A stretch of DNA of 64,000 nt from Streptomyces antibioticus (GTDB lineage Bacteria > Actinomycetota > Actinomycetes > Streptomycetales > Streptomycetaceae). Location: NCBI RefSeq assembly GCF_001514065.1, contig NZ_KQ948432.1:79632-143631 (forward strand), in the 5' to 3' direction. The notes under the pieces were generated by a model. The model worked only from the letters and a program-made list of their open reading frames with translations, ran no database searches and was not told the origin of the DNA. Of the stretch, positions 26,206 through 34,079 are shown piece after piece; position 1 is the stretch's first letter; the number at the start of each line of letters is the position of its first letter. Made by a program: the position numbers and the translations under genes.

Positions 26206-27750
26206 TCAGCGTTCGAGGTGGTTGTTGAAACGGCGGGGCAGGCCCAGCGGGTTGTCGTCCCGCAGCTCCGGCGGAAGCAGCGCCTCCGGCGCGCCCTGGT
26301 ACGCGACCGGCCGCATCCAGCGCTCGATGGCCGTACCGCCCACGGAAGTGGACGTGGACGTCGTCGCCGGGTAGGGCCCGCCGTGGTGCTGGGCCGGTGC
26401 CACGGCCACGCCCGTCGGCCAGCCGTTCACCAGCACACGGCCGGCCAGCGGCGTCAGCTCCGCCAGGATCTCCGCGCCGCGCCCCTCACCGGCGGCCTCC
26501 TCGGCCGACAGATGGACCGTGGCCGTGAGGTTGCCCGGCAGCCGGGACAGCACGGCACGGGCCTGGTCGTCGTCCTCGTAGCGGGCGATGACCGTCACCG
26601 GGCCGAAGCACTCCTCCAGGAGCAGGTCGTAGGCGCCCTCCTCGGCCAGCTTGTCGGCGGCGACCGTGAGGAAGCCCGCGCTGACGGTGTGCTCGCCGCC
26701 CGCGCCCGGCGTCACCGGCGACTCGACGTCGGGCAGTTCGACGCGCTCGGCGACGCCCGCGATGAAGTTGTCCCGCATGCGGTGGTCGAGCAGGACCCCG
26801 GAGTCGGTGTTGCTGACGGCGTCGGTGAGGGATTTGACCAGGCCGTCGCCCGCCGCGCCGGACGGCACCAGGACCAGACCGGGCTTCACGCAGAACTGGC
26901 CGACGCCCAGGGTCATCGAGCCCGCGAGGCCGGTGCCGATGGCCTCCGCGCGCTCGGCGGCGGCGGCCTCGGTGATGACGACGGGGTTCAGGGAGCCCAG
27001 CTCGCCGTGGAACGGGATCGGGACCGGACGGGCCGCCGCCGCGTCGAACAGCGCGCGGCCACCGCGGATGGAGCCGGTGAAGCCGGCCGCCGCGACCAGC
27101 GGGTGCTTGACCAGCTCGACGCCCGCCTCGAAGCCGTGGACGAGACCGACGACGCCGGCCGGGATGCCGTGCTCGGCGGCCGCCGAGCGCAGCACCGCCG
27201 CGACCAGCTCGGACAGGCCGGGGTGATCGGGGTGGGCCTTGACGACGACCGGGCAGCCGGCACCGAGCGCGCTCGCGGTGTCGCCGCCGGCGACCGAGAA
27301 GGCGAAGGGGAAGTTGGAGGCCGAGTACACGGCGACGACGCCGAGGGGCACCTTGTAGCGGCGCAGGTCCGGGATCGGCGGGGTCGCGGTGTCGTCGGGG
27401 TGGTTGATCACGACGTCGAGGAAGGCGCCCTCGTCGACGATGCCCGCGAAGGCGCGCAACTGGTAGCAGGTGCGGGCGAGTTCGCCGGTCAGGCGGACCG
27501 GGCCGAGCGCGGTCTCGGCGTCCGCGGCCTCGACGAGCTGGTCCTTGGCGGCCTCCAGCCGGTCGGCGGCGGTGCGCAGGAACGCGGCGCGGACCGTGCG
27601 GTCGGCGAGAGAGGCGCGGGCGTCGTGCGCGGCGCGGACGGTGGCGTCCACCTCCTGGGCTGTGGCCTCCACCGCAACCTGTTCACGCTGCTTCCCGGTT
27701 CGGGGGTCGACACTCCAGACTGGTGCTGCTGCCACCGCGGGTCCCTCCAC
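26206..27750 (-). CDS. Aldehyde dehydrogenase, 2-oxoglutarate-semialdehyde type (NADP+)
   Basis: 514 residues from the GTG at 27750, preceded by AAGGAAATCT. It is an ALDH-fold enzyme with YSASNFPFAFSVAGGDTASALGAGCPVVVK (cofactor entry), GFTGSIRGGRALFDAAA, the nucleophile Cys in GVGQFCVKPGLVLV, and the catalytic Glu in LLEECFGPVTV. The long insertion and GQFCVKPG loop match the KGSADH-III group that oxidises alpha-ketoglutaric semialdehyde in galactarate/glucarate and pentose oxidation. This fits kdgD and uronate dehydrogenase elsewhere in the window. It is divergent from an IclR regulator with a shared operator region. Confidence 0.87.
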   Translation of the reverse strand: MEGPAVAAAPVWSVDPRTGKQREQVAVEATAQEVDATVRAAHDARASLADRTVRAAFLRTAADRLEAAKDQLVEAADAETALGPVRLTGELARTCYQLRAFAGIVDEGAFLDVVINHPDDTATPPIPDLRRYKVPLGVVAVYSASNFPFAFSVAGGDTASALGAGCPVVVKAHPDHPGLSELVAAVLRSAAAEHGIPAGVVGLVHGFEAGVELVKHPLVAAAGFTGSIRGGRALFDAAAARPVPIPFHGELGSLNPVVITEAAAAERAEAIGTGLAGSMTLGVGQFCVKPGLVLVPSGAAGDGLVKSLTDAVSNTDSGVLLDHRMRDNFIAGVAERVELPDVESPVTPGAGGEHTVSAGFLTVAADKLAEEGAYDLLLEECFGPVTVIARYEDDDQARAVLSRLPGNLTATVHLSAEEAAGEGRGAEILAELTPLAGRVLVNGWPTGVAVAPAQHHGGPYPATTSTSTSVGGTAIERWMRPVAYQGAPEALLPPELRDDNPLGLPRRFNNHLER

Positions 27751-27857
27751 AGATTTCCTTGGTCATCCACCAGGGTTGTTCGATATACTGAACGCTGTCT
27801 CTGATGGTGAATATGCTGTTGGAGACTATTTCCCGTCGAACGAAGGGGTCAAGGGCG
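27751..27857. promoter_or_regulatory. Divergent ALDH / iclR control region with operator-like repeat
   Basis: 107 bases between divergent genes. The 16-base element GTTCGATATACTGAAC at 27778-27793 is palindromic at its outer arms (GTTC/GAAC) and centre (TATA), the size expected for an IclR-family site. A GTGAATATG at 27807-27815 is also found in the udh leader at 53740-53748. Both strands must carry promoters here. Confidence 0.55.
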
Positions 27858-28631
27858 ATGTCGGCTGGCGAGACGGGGGGCGGCGCGCAGGTCAAGTCCG
27901 CCGTACGGACGGTTGAACTGCTCGAATACTTCGCCGGACGCCCCGGTATGCACTCCCTCGCGGCGGTCCAGGAGGCCGTCGGATATCCGAAGTCCAGCCT
28001 CTACATGCTGCTGCGCACCCTGGTCGAGCTGGGCTGGGTGGAGACCGACGCGACGGGCACGCGGTACGGCATCGGCGTGCGCGCCCTGCTGGTCGGCACC
28101 TCCTACATCGACGGCGACGAGGTGGTGGCCGCCGCCCGGCCCACCCTGGACCGGCTGTCGGACGACACCACCGAGACCATCCACCTCGCGCGGCTCGACG
28201 GCACCAACGTCGTCTACCTCGCCACCCGCCAGTCCCAGCACTACCTGCGCCCGTTCACCCGGGTCGGCCGCCGCCTCCCCGCGCACTCCACGTCCCTCGG
28301 GAAGGCGCTGCTGAGCACGTACTCGGACGAACAGGTCCGCAAGATGCTCCCGGAGACCCTCCCGGCGCTGACCGAGAACACCATCACCGACCGGGAGAAG
28401 CTCATCGAGGAGCTGCACCAGGTGCGTGAGCAGGGCTTCGCCGTGGACCGCGAGGAGAACACCCTGGGCCTGCGCTGCTTCGGCGTGGCCATCCCCTACC
28501 GCACCCCGGCCCGCGACGCGATCAGCTGCTCGGTGCCGGTGGCCCGGCTGACGCCGGCCCATGAGCAGATGGTGAAGGACGCGTTGTTCGACGCCCGGGA
28601 CCGGCTGACACTGGCCACCCGCAGGCTCTGA
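27858..28631 (+). CDS. IclR-family transcriptional regulator
   Basis: 257 residues from the ATG at 27858 (AAGGGC just upstream, GAAGGGG further back). The N-terminal winged helix has AVQEAVGYPKSSLYMLLRTLVELGWVE. The C-terminal effector domain has HSTSLGKALLSTYS and ENTLGLRCFGVAIPYRT. IclR regulators sense small carboxylates and often sit divergent to the catabolic gene they control, here the aldehyde dehydrogenase. It probably represses that gene until a sugar acid or its breakdown product is present. Confidence 0.9.
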   Translation: MSAGETGGGAQVKSAVRTVELLEYFAGRPGMHSLAAVQEAVGYPKSSLYMLLRTLVELGWVETDATGTRYGIGVRALLVGTSYIDGDEVVAAARPTLDRLSDDTTETIHLARLDGTNVVYLATRQSQHYLRPFTRVGRRLPAHSTSLGKALLSTYSDEQVRKMLPETLPALTENTITDREKLIEELHQVREQGFAVDREENTLGLRCFGVAIPYRTPARDAISCSVPVARLTPAHEQMVKDALFDARDRLTLATRRL

Positions 28632-28662
28632 GGCGCCCCAGACACGCCCTACGCTGTGGGGC

Positions 28663-29133
28663 ATGCAGATCGTGCTCCGAGAGGTCCACAACAGTGATCT
28701 GCCGGTCTTCTTCCGGCAGATGAACGATCCCGAGTCCCTGCACATGGCCGCCTTCGTCCCGAGGGACCCGGCCGACCGCGAGTCGTTCGACGCCCACTGG
28801 AAACGGGTCCTCGCCTCCGACGCCGTCAACCGCACCATCCTCGTCGACGGTGATGTGGTGGGCAGCGCGGCGGTGTACGGGGAGCCCGGTGAGCGTGAGG
28901 TCACCTACTGGGTCGACCGCGCGTACTGGGGGCGCGGGATCGCCACGGCCGCCCTCGGGGTGCTGCTCGCCGAGGTCGCCGAACGCCCGCTGTACGCCCG
29001 TGCGGCGGCGGACAACGCCGGGTCGCGGCGGGTGCTGGAGAAGTGCGGGTTCCGGCTGTCCGCCCAGGACCGGGGCTTCGCGCACGCCCGCGGCGAGGAG
29101 ATCGACGAGGTCGTGCTGAGGCTGGACGCCTGA
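28663..29133 (+). CDS. GNAT-family N-acetyltransferase (RimJ/RimL-like)
   Basis: 156 residues. It has a GNAT fold with the acetyl-CoA pyrophosphate loop in YWVDRAYWGRGIATAALGVLLAEV and the C-terminal RRVLEKCGFRL strand typical of RimJ/RimL-like enzymes, which acetylate protein N-termini, amino groups of antibiotics or small metabolites. The substrate is unknown. It starts 31 bases after iclR and 80 bases before the penicillin-binding protein gene. Confidence 0.85.
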   Translation: MQIVLREVHNSDLPVFFRQMNDPESLHMAAFVPRDPADRESFDAHWKRVLASDAVNRTILVDGDVVGSAAVYGEPGEREVTYWVDRAYWGRGIATAALGVLLAEVAERPLYARAAADNAGSRRVLEKCGFRLSAQDRGFAHARGEEIDEVVLRLDA

Positions 29134-29174
29134 GGCACCGCAGATGAACGTCCGATGAGAAACCGGGACGCAAG

Positions 29175-29202
29175 GGAACGATTCGCTCCGGCCCGCTCGT
29201 CT
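29175..29202 (+). promoter_or_regulatory. ECF sigma-type promoter candidate for the penicillin-binding protein gene
   Basis: GGAAC at 29175-29179 and CGTCT at 29198-29202, 18 bases apart, 12 bases before the ATG at 29214. This resembles Streptomyces envelope-stress ECF promoters (GGAAC, 16-17 bases, CGTC), with a slightly long spacer. Confidence 0.4.
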
Positions 29203-29213
29203 ACCAGTGCGGG

Positions 29214-30662
29214 ATGAACAAGACGATCAGGCGCGCGTCGGTCTTCGCGCTGCTGCTGGTGTTCGCTCTGCTGCTGCGGGCGACCTGGGTGCAGTTCTAC
29301 GAGGGCCAGGCGCTGGCGGACGACAAGGACAACCGGCGGAACGCGATCGAGACGTACTCGTCTCCGCTGGGGAACATCATCGTGGCCGGTAAGTCGATCA
29401 CCGGTTCCGCGCGGACGACAGGGAGCGACCTCAAGTACAAGCGCACGTACAAGGACGGCGAGCTGTACGCGGCGGTGACCGGCTATGCCTCGCAGGCGTA
29501 CGCGCCGACCCAGCTGGAGGGCATCTACGCCGACCTCCTCAACGGCTCGGACAGCCGGCTGAAGAGCGTCATGGACACGGTCACCAACCAGCGCGCCGAG
29601 CCGGGCAACGTGGTCACCACGATCGACCCGGCCGTGCAGAAGGCCGCCTATGACGCGCTCGGCGACAAGAAGGGCGCGGCCGTCGCGATCGACCCGAAGA
29701 CCGGCCAGATCCTCGCGGTCGTGTCCACGCCGTCGTACGACCCGTCCTCGCTGACCGACGCCAACACCGCCGGATCGGCGTGGAAGAAGCTGACCAAGGA
29801 CTCCGACAAACCGCTGACCAACCGCGCGCTGCGGCAGCCGGTGGCACCGGGTTCGACGTTCAAGCTGGTCGTCGCGGCGGCGGCGCTGGAGGACGGTCTG
29901 TACTCGTCGGTGGACCAGCACACCGACAGCCCCGACCCGTACACCCTGCCGGGCACGGTCACCAAGCTGGAGAACGAGAACAGGTCGGCGCCCTGCGAGG
30001 ACGCCTCGATCCGCACGGCGCTGCGCTACTCCTGCAACAACGTGTTCGCGAAGATGGCGCACGACCTCGGGCAGGACAAGCTGAGGGCGATGGCGGAGAA
30101 GTTCGGCTTCAACGACAAGGAGCAGGACGTCCCCGTCCGCGCCTACACCAGCGTCTACCCCTCGGACATGAACGAGTCGTCCACGGCCCTCACCGGCATC
30201 GGCCAGTTCGACGTCACCGCGACCCCGCTCCAGATGGCCATGGTCTCCGCGGCCATCGCCAACGACGGCAAGCTGGTCTCGCCGCACATGGTCTCCCAGC
30301 TCACCAACAGCGGCGGCGACGTGCTCAAGGACTACGACGACGACACGTCCACCGAGCAGATCATCAGCTCCGGCACGGCCGAGCAGCTCCAGTCGGCGAT
30401 GCAGACGGTCGTCGAGGACGGCACGGGCACGAACGCGCAGATCCCCGGTGTGACGGTGGGCGGCAAGACGGGCACGGCCCAGCACGGCGAGAACAACAGC
30501 GAGACGCCGTACGCCTGGTTCACGTCGTACGCCAAGAACGGGGGCAAGGAGGTCGCGGTGGCCGTGCTGGTGGAGCAGTCGAACGCGGCCCGCTCGGAGG
30601 TGAGCGGCAACGGGCTGGCCGCCCCGGTGGCCAAGGCAATGATGAAAGCGGCGGTGCAGTAA
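29214..30662 (+). CDS. Penicillin-binding protein, class B transpeptidase (PbpA-like)
   Basis: 482 residues. There is one N-terminal membrane anchor (about 8-24), a short PBP dimerisation-like region, and a complete transpeptidase domain with the acylating Ser in STFK (214-217), SCN (273-275) and KTGTA (418-422). It is short for a class B enzyme and has the compact N-domain of the actinobacterial PbpA/FtsI family used in septal or spore-wall cross-linking. A possible ECF promoter lies 12 bases upstream. It is followed by a dispersed repeat and the convergent permease gene. Confidence 0.93.
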   Translation: MNKTIRRASVFALLLVFALLLRATWVQFYEGQALADDKDNRRNAIETYSSPLGNIIVAGKSITGSARTTGSDLKYKRTYKDGELYAAVTGYASQAYAPTQLEGIYADLLNGSDSRLKSVMDTVTNQRAEPGNVVTTIDPAVQKAAYDALGDKKGAAVAIDPKTGQILAVVSTPSYDPSSLTDANTAGSAWKKLTKDSDKPLTNRALRQPVAPGSTFKLVVAAAALEDGLYSSVDQHTDSPDPYTLPGTVTKLENENRSAPCEDASIRTALRYSCNNVFAKMAHDLGQDKLRAMAEKFGFNDKEQDVPVRAYTSVYPSDMNESSTALTGIGQFDVTATPLQMAMVSAAIANDGKLVSPHMVSQLTNSGGDVLKDYDDDTSTEQIISSGTAEQLQSAMQTVVEDGTGTNAQIPGVTVGGKTGTAQHGENNSETPYAWFTSYAKNGGKEVAVAVLVEQSNAARSEVSGNGLAAPVAKAMMKAAVQ

Positions 30663-30723
30663 CGCCCCTAGGGGCGCGGGGAACTGCGCGACCAGCCACA
30701 ACGAACCCGCACTGGTCGCGCAG
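30663..30723. repeat. Dispersed Streptomyces repeat, copy A (full)
   Basis: A 14-base palindrome CGCCCCTAGGGGCG (30663-30676), then CGGGGAACTGCGCGACCAGC, then a 12-bp stem formed by 30684-30695 with 30712-30723. Bases 30670-30697 are identical to 54662-54689, and an inverted copy is at 50417-50450. It lies between the stops of the convergent PBP and permease genes, where it could also act as a bidirectional terminator. Confidence 0.75.
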
Positions 30724-30728
30724 CGTGC

Positions 30729-32186
30729 CTACTTGGCTCCGAGAACCTGCTCGATGGGGTCGATCGCGAAGTACACCAGGAACAGCGCCGAAACCCCCCA
30801 CAGCAGCCAGTGGATCTCCTTCGCCTTCCCGAGCACCACCTTGATCACCACGTACGCCAGGAACCCGGCGCCGATCCCGTTGGTGATCGAGTAGGTGAAC
30901 GGCATCACCGCGATCGTCAGGAACGCCGGGATCGCGATGTCGTACTTGTCCCAGTCGATGTTCTTGACCTGCGTCATCATCAGGAACCCGACGGCGACCA
31001 GCGCGGGCGCGGCAGCCTGGAGCGGCACGATGGTCAGCAGCGGGGTCAGGAACAGCGCGAGCCCGAACAGCCCGCCGGTGATCAGGTTCGAGAAGCCGGT
31101 GCGGGAGCCTTCTCCCACGCCCGCCGCCGACTCGATGTAGGACGTCGCGGAGGACGAGGACGCCGCGCCGCCCGCGACCGCCGCCGCCCCGTCGATGAGC
31201 AGCACGCGGCCGAGGTTCGGGACCTTGCCCTCCTCGTCGAGCAGACCCGCCTCCGCGCTGATGCCGACGACCGTGCCCATGGTGTCGAAGAAGTCGGACA
31301 GCACGAGGGTGAAGATCAGCAGGACGACGGTGACGATGCCGACGCCCGCCGCGTCGAACGCGCCGAACAGGCTGAAGTGGCCGATCAGGCCGAAGTCGGG
31401 GGTGTCGACCAGCTTGTCCGGCCACTCCGGCGTGGTCAGCCCCCAGCTCTTCACATCCGCGGCCGAGTTGATGATCATCGCGAGGATCGTCATCGTCACG
31501 ATGCTGATGAGGATCGCGCCCTTGAACTTGCGGGCGAGGAGTCCGATGGTCAGCAGCACGCCGAGGCAGAAGACCAGGATCGGCCACCCGGTGAGCGAGC
31601 CGGTACCGCCCAGCTGCACGGGGACCGTGGTGTTGGCGGCGTCCGGGATGCGGCTGACGAAACCGGCGTCGACGAAGCCGATGAACGCGATGAAGAGCCC
31701 GATGCCGACGCTGATCGCCTGCTTGAGCGGCTGCGGGATCGCGTGCATCACGGCCTCACGGAGACCGGTCACCACCAGCACGCAGATGAGCAGGCCCTCC
31801 AGGACGACCAGGCCCATGGCGTCGTCCCAGCTCATCAGCGGGGCGATCTGGAAGGCGACGACCGCGTTCAGCCCGAGACCGGCGGCGAGCGCGAGCGGCA
31901 GGTTGCCGCCGACGCCCATGATGATCGTCATCACCGCGGCCACCAGGGCGGTGGCGGTGGTGAGCTGGACGGCGTCGAGATGGTGGCCGAACTTGTCCTT
32001 CGCGCTGCCCAGGATGATGGGGTTCAGGACGAGGATGTAGGCCATCGTGAAGAACGTGGCGAATCCGCCGCGTATCTCCCGGCCGAAGGTGGACCCCCGC
32101 TCGGAGATCCTGAAGTACCGGTCGACGCCGTTCGCCGCCTGTGGTGGGGCGGTTGGCCGGTCGGCCGCCTTCTTCGTCTCGGACAT
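30729..32186 (-). CDS. NCS2-family (AzgA-type) purine permease
   Basis: 485 residues with about 12-14 hydrophobic helices. Family markers are EIRGGFATFFTMAYILVLNP near the N-terminus, the GVGGNLPLALAAGLGLNAVVAF stretch, and the C-terminal VGFLMMTQVKNIDWDKY. AzgA-type permeases take up guanine, hypoxanthine and adenine by proton symport, which is the likely role here. It is divergent from the sigma-factor gene with 233 bases between. Confidence 0.92.
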   Translation of the reverse strand: MSETKKAADRPTAPPQAANGVDRYFRISERGSTFGREIRGGFATFFTMAYILVLNPIILGSAKDKFGHHLDAVQLTTATALVAAVMTIIMGVGGNLPLALAAGLGLNAVVAFQIAPLMSWDDAMGLVVLEGLLICVLVVTGLREAVMHAIPQPLKQAISVGIGLFIAFIGFVDAGFVSRIPDAANTTVPVQLGGTGSLTGWPILVFCLGVLLTIGLLARKFKGAILISIVTMTILAMIINSAADVKSWGLTTPEWPDKLVDTPDFGLIGHFSLFGAFDAAGVGIVTVVLLIFTLVLSDFFDTMGTVVGISAEAGLLDEEGKVPNLGRVLLIDGAAAVAGGAASSSSATSYIESAAGVGEGSRTGFSNLITGGLFGLALFLTPLLTIVPLQAAAPALVAVGFLMMTQVKNIDWDKYDIAIPAFLTIAVMPFTYSITNGIGAGFLAYVVIKVVLGKAKEIHWLLWGVSALFLVYFAIDPIEQVLGAK

Positions 32187-32419
32187 GGCTGTGCTCCTTG
32201 TTGCCTGAATGAACGGTGCGCGGATGCCTGCTGGATTGTCCCCGCGTTGAACCCGTTTCAGGTGTTCAACGTGTTACGGAATCGGGGTCGACCCGCCAGA
32301 CTCTGTTCGAAGTCCTGTACGAACCACGCTGTTGACCACTGCTACGCTTCCGGATCTCATCCGGGCACCTCCGGATGATCACATGTCATTCACATGGCAG
32401 GCACAGGGAGGTTTCGCCC
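32187..32419. promoter_or_regulatory. Divergent promoter region, purine permease / sigma factor
   Basis: 233 bases. On the plus strand TTGACC at 32332-32337 is a -35-like hexamer. CCGGATCTCATCCGG (32350-32364) is an inverted repeat with 6-base arms, and a third CCGGAT follows at 32371-32376. CATGTCATTCACATG is a further inverted repeat just before the AGGGAGGT ribosome-binding site of the sigma gene. I could not define a clear promoter for the permease. Confidence 0.4.
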
Positions 32420-32986
32420 GTGGGCACGGTCGTCGACGACGCAGCCTCCGCGGAGTTCCACGCCTTCTTCGAGCGCCACTACGCCGAACTGTCGCGGCTC
32501 GCCCATCTGTTGACCGGCGAGTCGGACGCGGCCGACGATCTGGCGGCGGACGCGCTGCTCGCGCTCTGGCAGCGCTGGGACCGGGTGCGCGCCGCCGATC
32601 ATCCGGTGGCCTACGCCCGTGGCGTCCTCGCCAATCTGGCCCGCACCCGCATCCGCAGCACCGTGCGGGAGCGGCGGCGGATCGCCCTGTTCTGGTCGCA
32701 GCGCGAGGAGAAGACCGAGAACCCGGACATAGCGGGAGTCGTGGACGTCCAGGACGCGTTGCGCCGGCTCCCGTTCCGCAGACGGGCCTGTGTGGTGCTC
32801 CGGCACGCGTTCGACCTGTCGGAGAAGGACACCGCTCTCGCTCTCGGCATTACCGTGGGTACGGTTAAGTCCCAGACGTCCAAGGGCATGGCCGAACTCC
32901 AGCGGTTGCTCGGCTCCGCGGGCGTACCCCGGAAGGTGCACGTGGCGATGGCGCGCGGCGGCGAGACCGTAGGACGGAAGCGATGA
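32420..32986 (+). CDS. SigE-family ECF RNA polymerase sigma factor
   Basis: 188 residues from the GTG at 32420 (GGGAGGT 8 bases upstream). Region 2 is visible as HYAELSRLAHLLTGESDAADDLAADALLALWQRW, and region 4 as LPFRRRACVVLRHAFDLSEKDTALALGITVGTVKSQTSKGM. The short length and sequence match the actinobacterial SigE-family branch, not the envelope sigma-E of S. coelicolor. Its stop overlaps the next start as ATGA; the partner is a membrane protein, probably its regulator. Confidence 0.92.
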   Translation: MGTVVDDAASAEFHAFFERHYAELSRLAHLLTGESDAADDLAADALLALWQRWDRVRAADHPVAYARGVLANLARTRIRSTVRERRRIALFWSQREEKTENPDIAGVVDVQDALRRLPFRRRACVVLRHAFDLSEKDTALALGITVGTVKSQTSKGMAELQRLLGSAGVPRKVHVAMARGGETVGRKR

Positions 32987-33822
32987 GGCAGCAGGACGTG
33001 CATGACGAGCTGCGCGCCCGGCTGCACGAGGCGGCCGAGCAGCACGAGCCGGACCGGGCCCGCATCCTGGCGCGGGTCGAGCGCGGCATGGCCGAGCAGA
33101 CCCGCTCCGGCCACCGGGCGACCCGGCCGCAGGTGTTCGGCTGGGTGCGGGTGGTCTCCGCGACGGCCGCGGTCGCCTGTGTGCTCGGCATCGGCGGCTA
33201 CGCGGTCGCCTCGGCCGTGAAGGACGACACCCCGGAGCAGACGGTCGCGACCACGGCGACGCCCGAGCCGTCCCCGGACGCGACGACCCGGGCGCCGATG
33301 CATCCGTCGGCCCCGCAGCCGGGCGAGACGCCGAGGACCGAGAAGCCGCGCACCACCCCCACCGCGAAGGCGCCCTCCGCGACCGCCACCGCGCAGCCAC
33401 CGGTCACCGCCGCCGGCGCGGAGGACGGCCCCCTGTGGTCGGACGGTTCGGTCGACTCGCACAGCAACGAATTCTGGGCGCAGAGCAACCTCACCCTGAA
33501 GACCTCCGAGGAACTGAGCGCACTCACCGTGGAGTTGAGGATCGCGCAGACCGGCGGGGTGGCCTCGACGGGTGCCTGGCGCTCGCTGCCGGAGGACGAC
33601 TTCACCCTCACCACCGAGGGGAAGGACGGCTTCCTCGTCTACACCTGGACGCTCAAGGAGGGCCGCAAGGTCCCCAAGGGCGAGTGGGTGTTCGCGGGCC
33701 AGTACAACCATGAGCGCGGCGGCCGGAGCGCGGCCGGCGACCGCTACACGGCGACGGGCACGGCGGGCACCGCACAGCTCGCGGTGCGGGGCGACTTCGC
33801 GTCGAACGGCAGCGGCTCGTAG
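32983..33822 (+). CDS. Membrane-anchored sigma-factor partner with extracellular beta-domain
   Basis: 279 residues, translationally coupled to the sigma gene. The cytoplasmic part (1-45) has helices DVHDELRARLHEAAEQHEP and ARILARVERGMAEQ but no HxxxCxxC zinc motif. A single transmembrane helix follows (about 53-75), then a Pro/Thr/Ala-rich linker (80-145), then an outer domain (150-270) rich in Trp and beta-strands (FWAQSNLTLKTSEELSALTV, WTLKEGRKVPKGEWVFAGQY) that resembles a carbohydrate-binding fold. The layout fits an anti-sigma protein sensing the cell surface. That role is inferred from position; the outer domain family is not one I can name. Confidence 0.75.
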   Translation: MRQQDVHDELRARLHEAAEQHEPDRARILARVERGMAEQTRSGHRATRPQVFGWVRVVSATAAVACVLGIGGYAVASAVKDDTPEQTVATTATPEPSPDATTRAPMHPSAPQPGETPRTEKPRTTPTAKAPSATATAQPPVTAAGAEDGPLWSDGSVDSHSNEFWAQSNLTLKTSEELSALTVELRIAQTGGVASTGAWRSLPEDDFTLTTEGKDGFLVYTWTLKEGRKVPKGEWVFAGQYNHERGGRSAAGDRYTATGTAGTAQLAVRGDFASNGSGS

Positions 33823-34079
33823 GCCCCGCTCCGGGGCTCGCAAAAGAATCCCGGAGCCGCGGCAACCTTTTCTCCACCGGTGGCGACCAGAAGAGACAAG
33901 AACGATCTGGTTCGTGCTCGGGAACAACCATTCGGTCGCTTTCAACGTCAAAAACAGTGCACAGACCTGCTGACCTGAGCCCCCCTCGGTCAGCAGCCGC
34001 CGGCAGAGCCCCCCTCGGCCGGCGACGCGAACGCCCCCGTCAGTGACGACTGACGGGGGCGTTCTTCGCGACCCGAGGA
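33823..34079. other. Gene-free stretch with possible short transcript and tandem hairpins
   Basis: 257 bases between convergent genes. GGCAACC (33861-33867), 16 bases, then CGACC (33884-33888) looks like an ECF-type promoter. A 19-codon reading frame (GTG at 33914, TGA at 33971-33973, no Shine-Dalgarno) runs into a 9-bp hairpin (33967-33975 with 33988-33996), followed by a 7-bp hairpin (33998-34004 with 34018-34024). Both hairpin regions contain the same 13-mer GAGCCCCCCTCGG (33977 and 34006). A strong terminator follows. The stretch 33840-33970 is distinctly lower in GC than its surroundings. Confidence 0.4.
34029..34064. terminator. Strong bidirectional hairpin terminator
   Basis: A perfect 15-bp stem (34029-34043 with 34050-34064) with a 6-base loop, between convergent genes. 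CTTCG follows on the plus strand. Confidence 0.8.
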
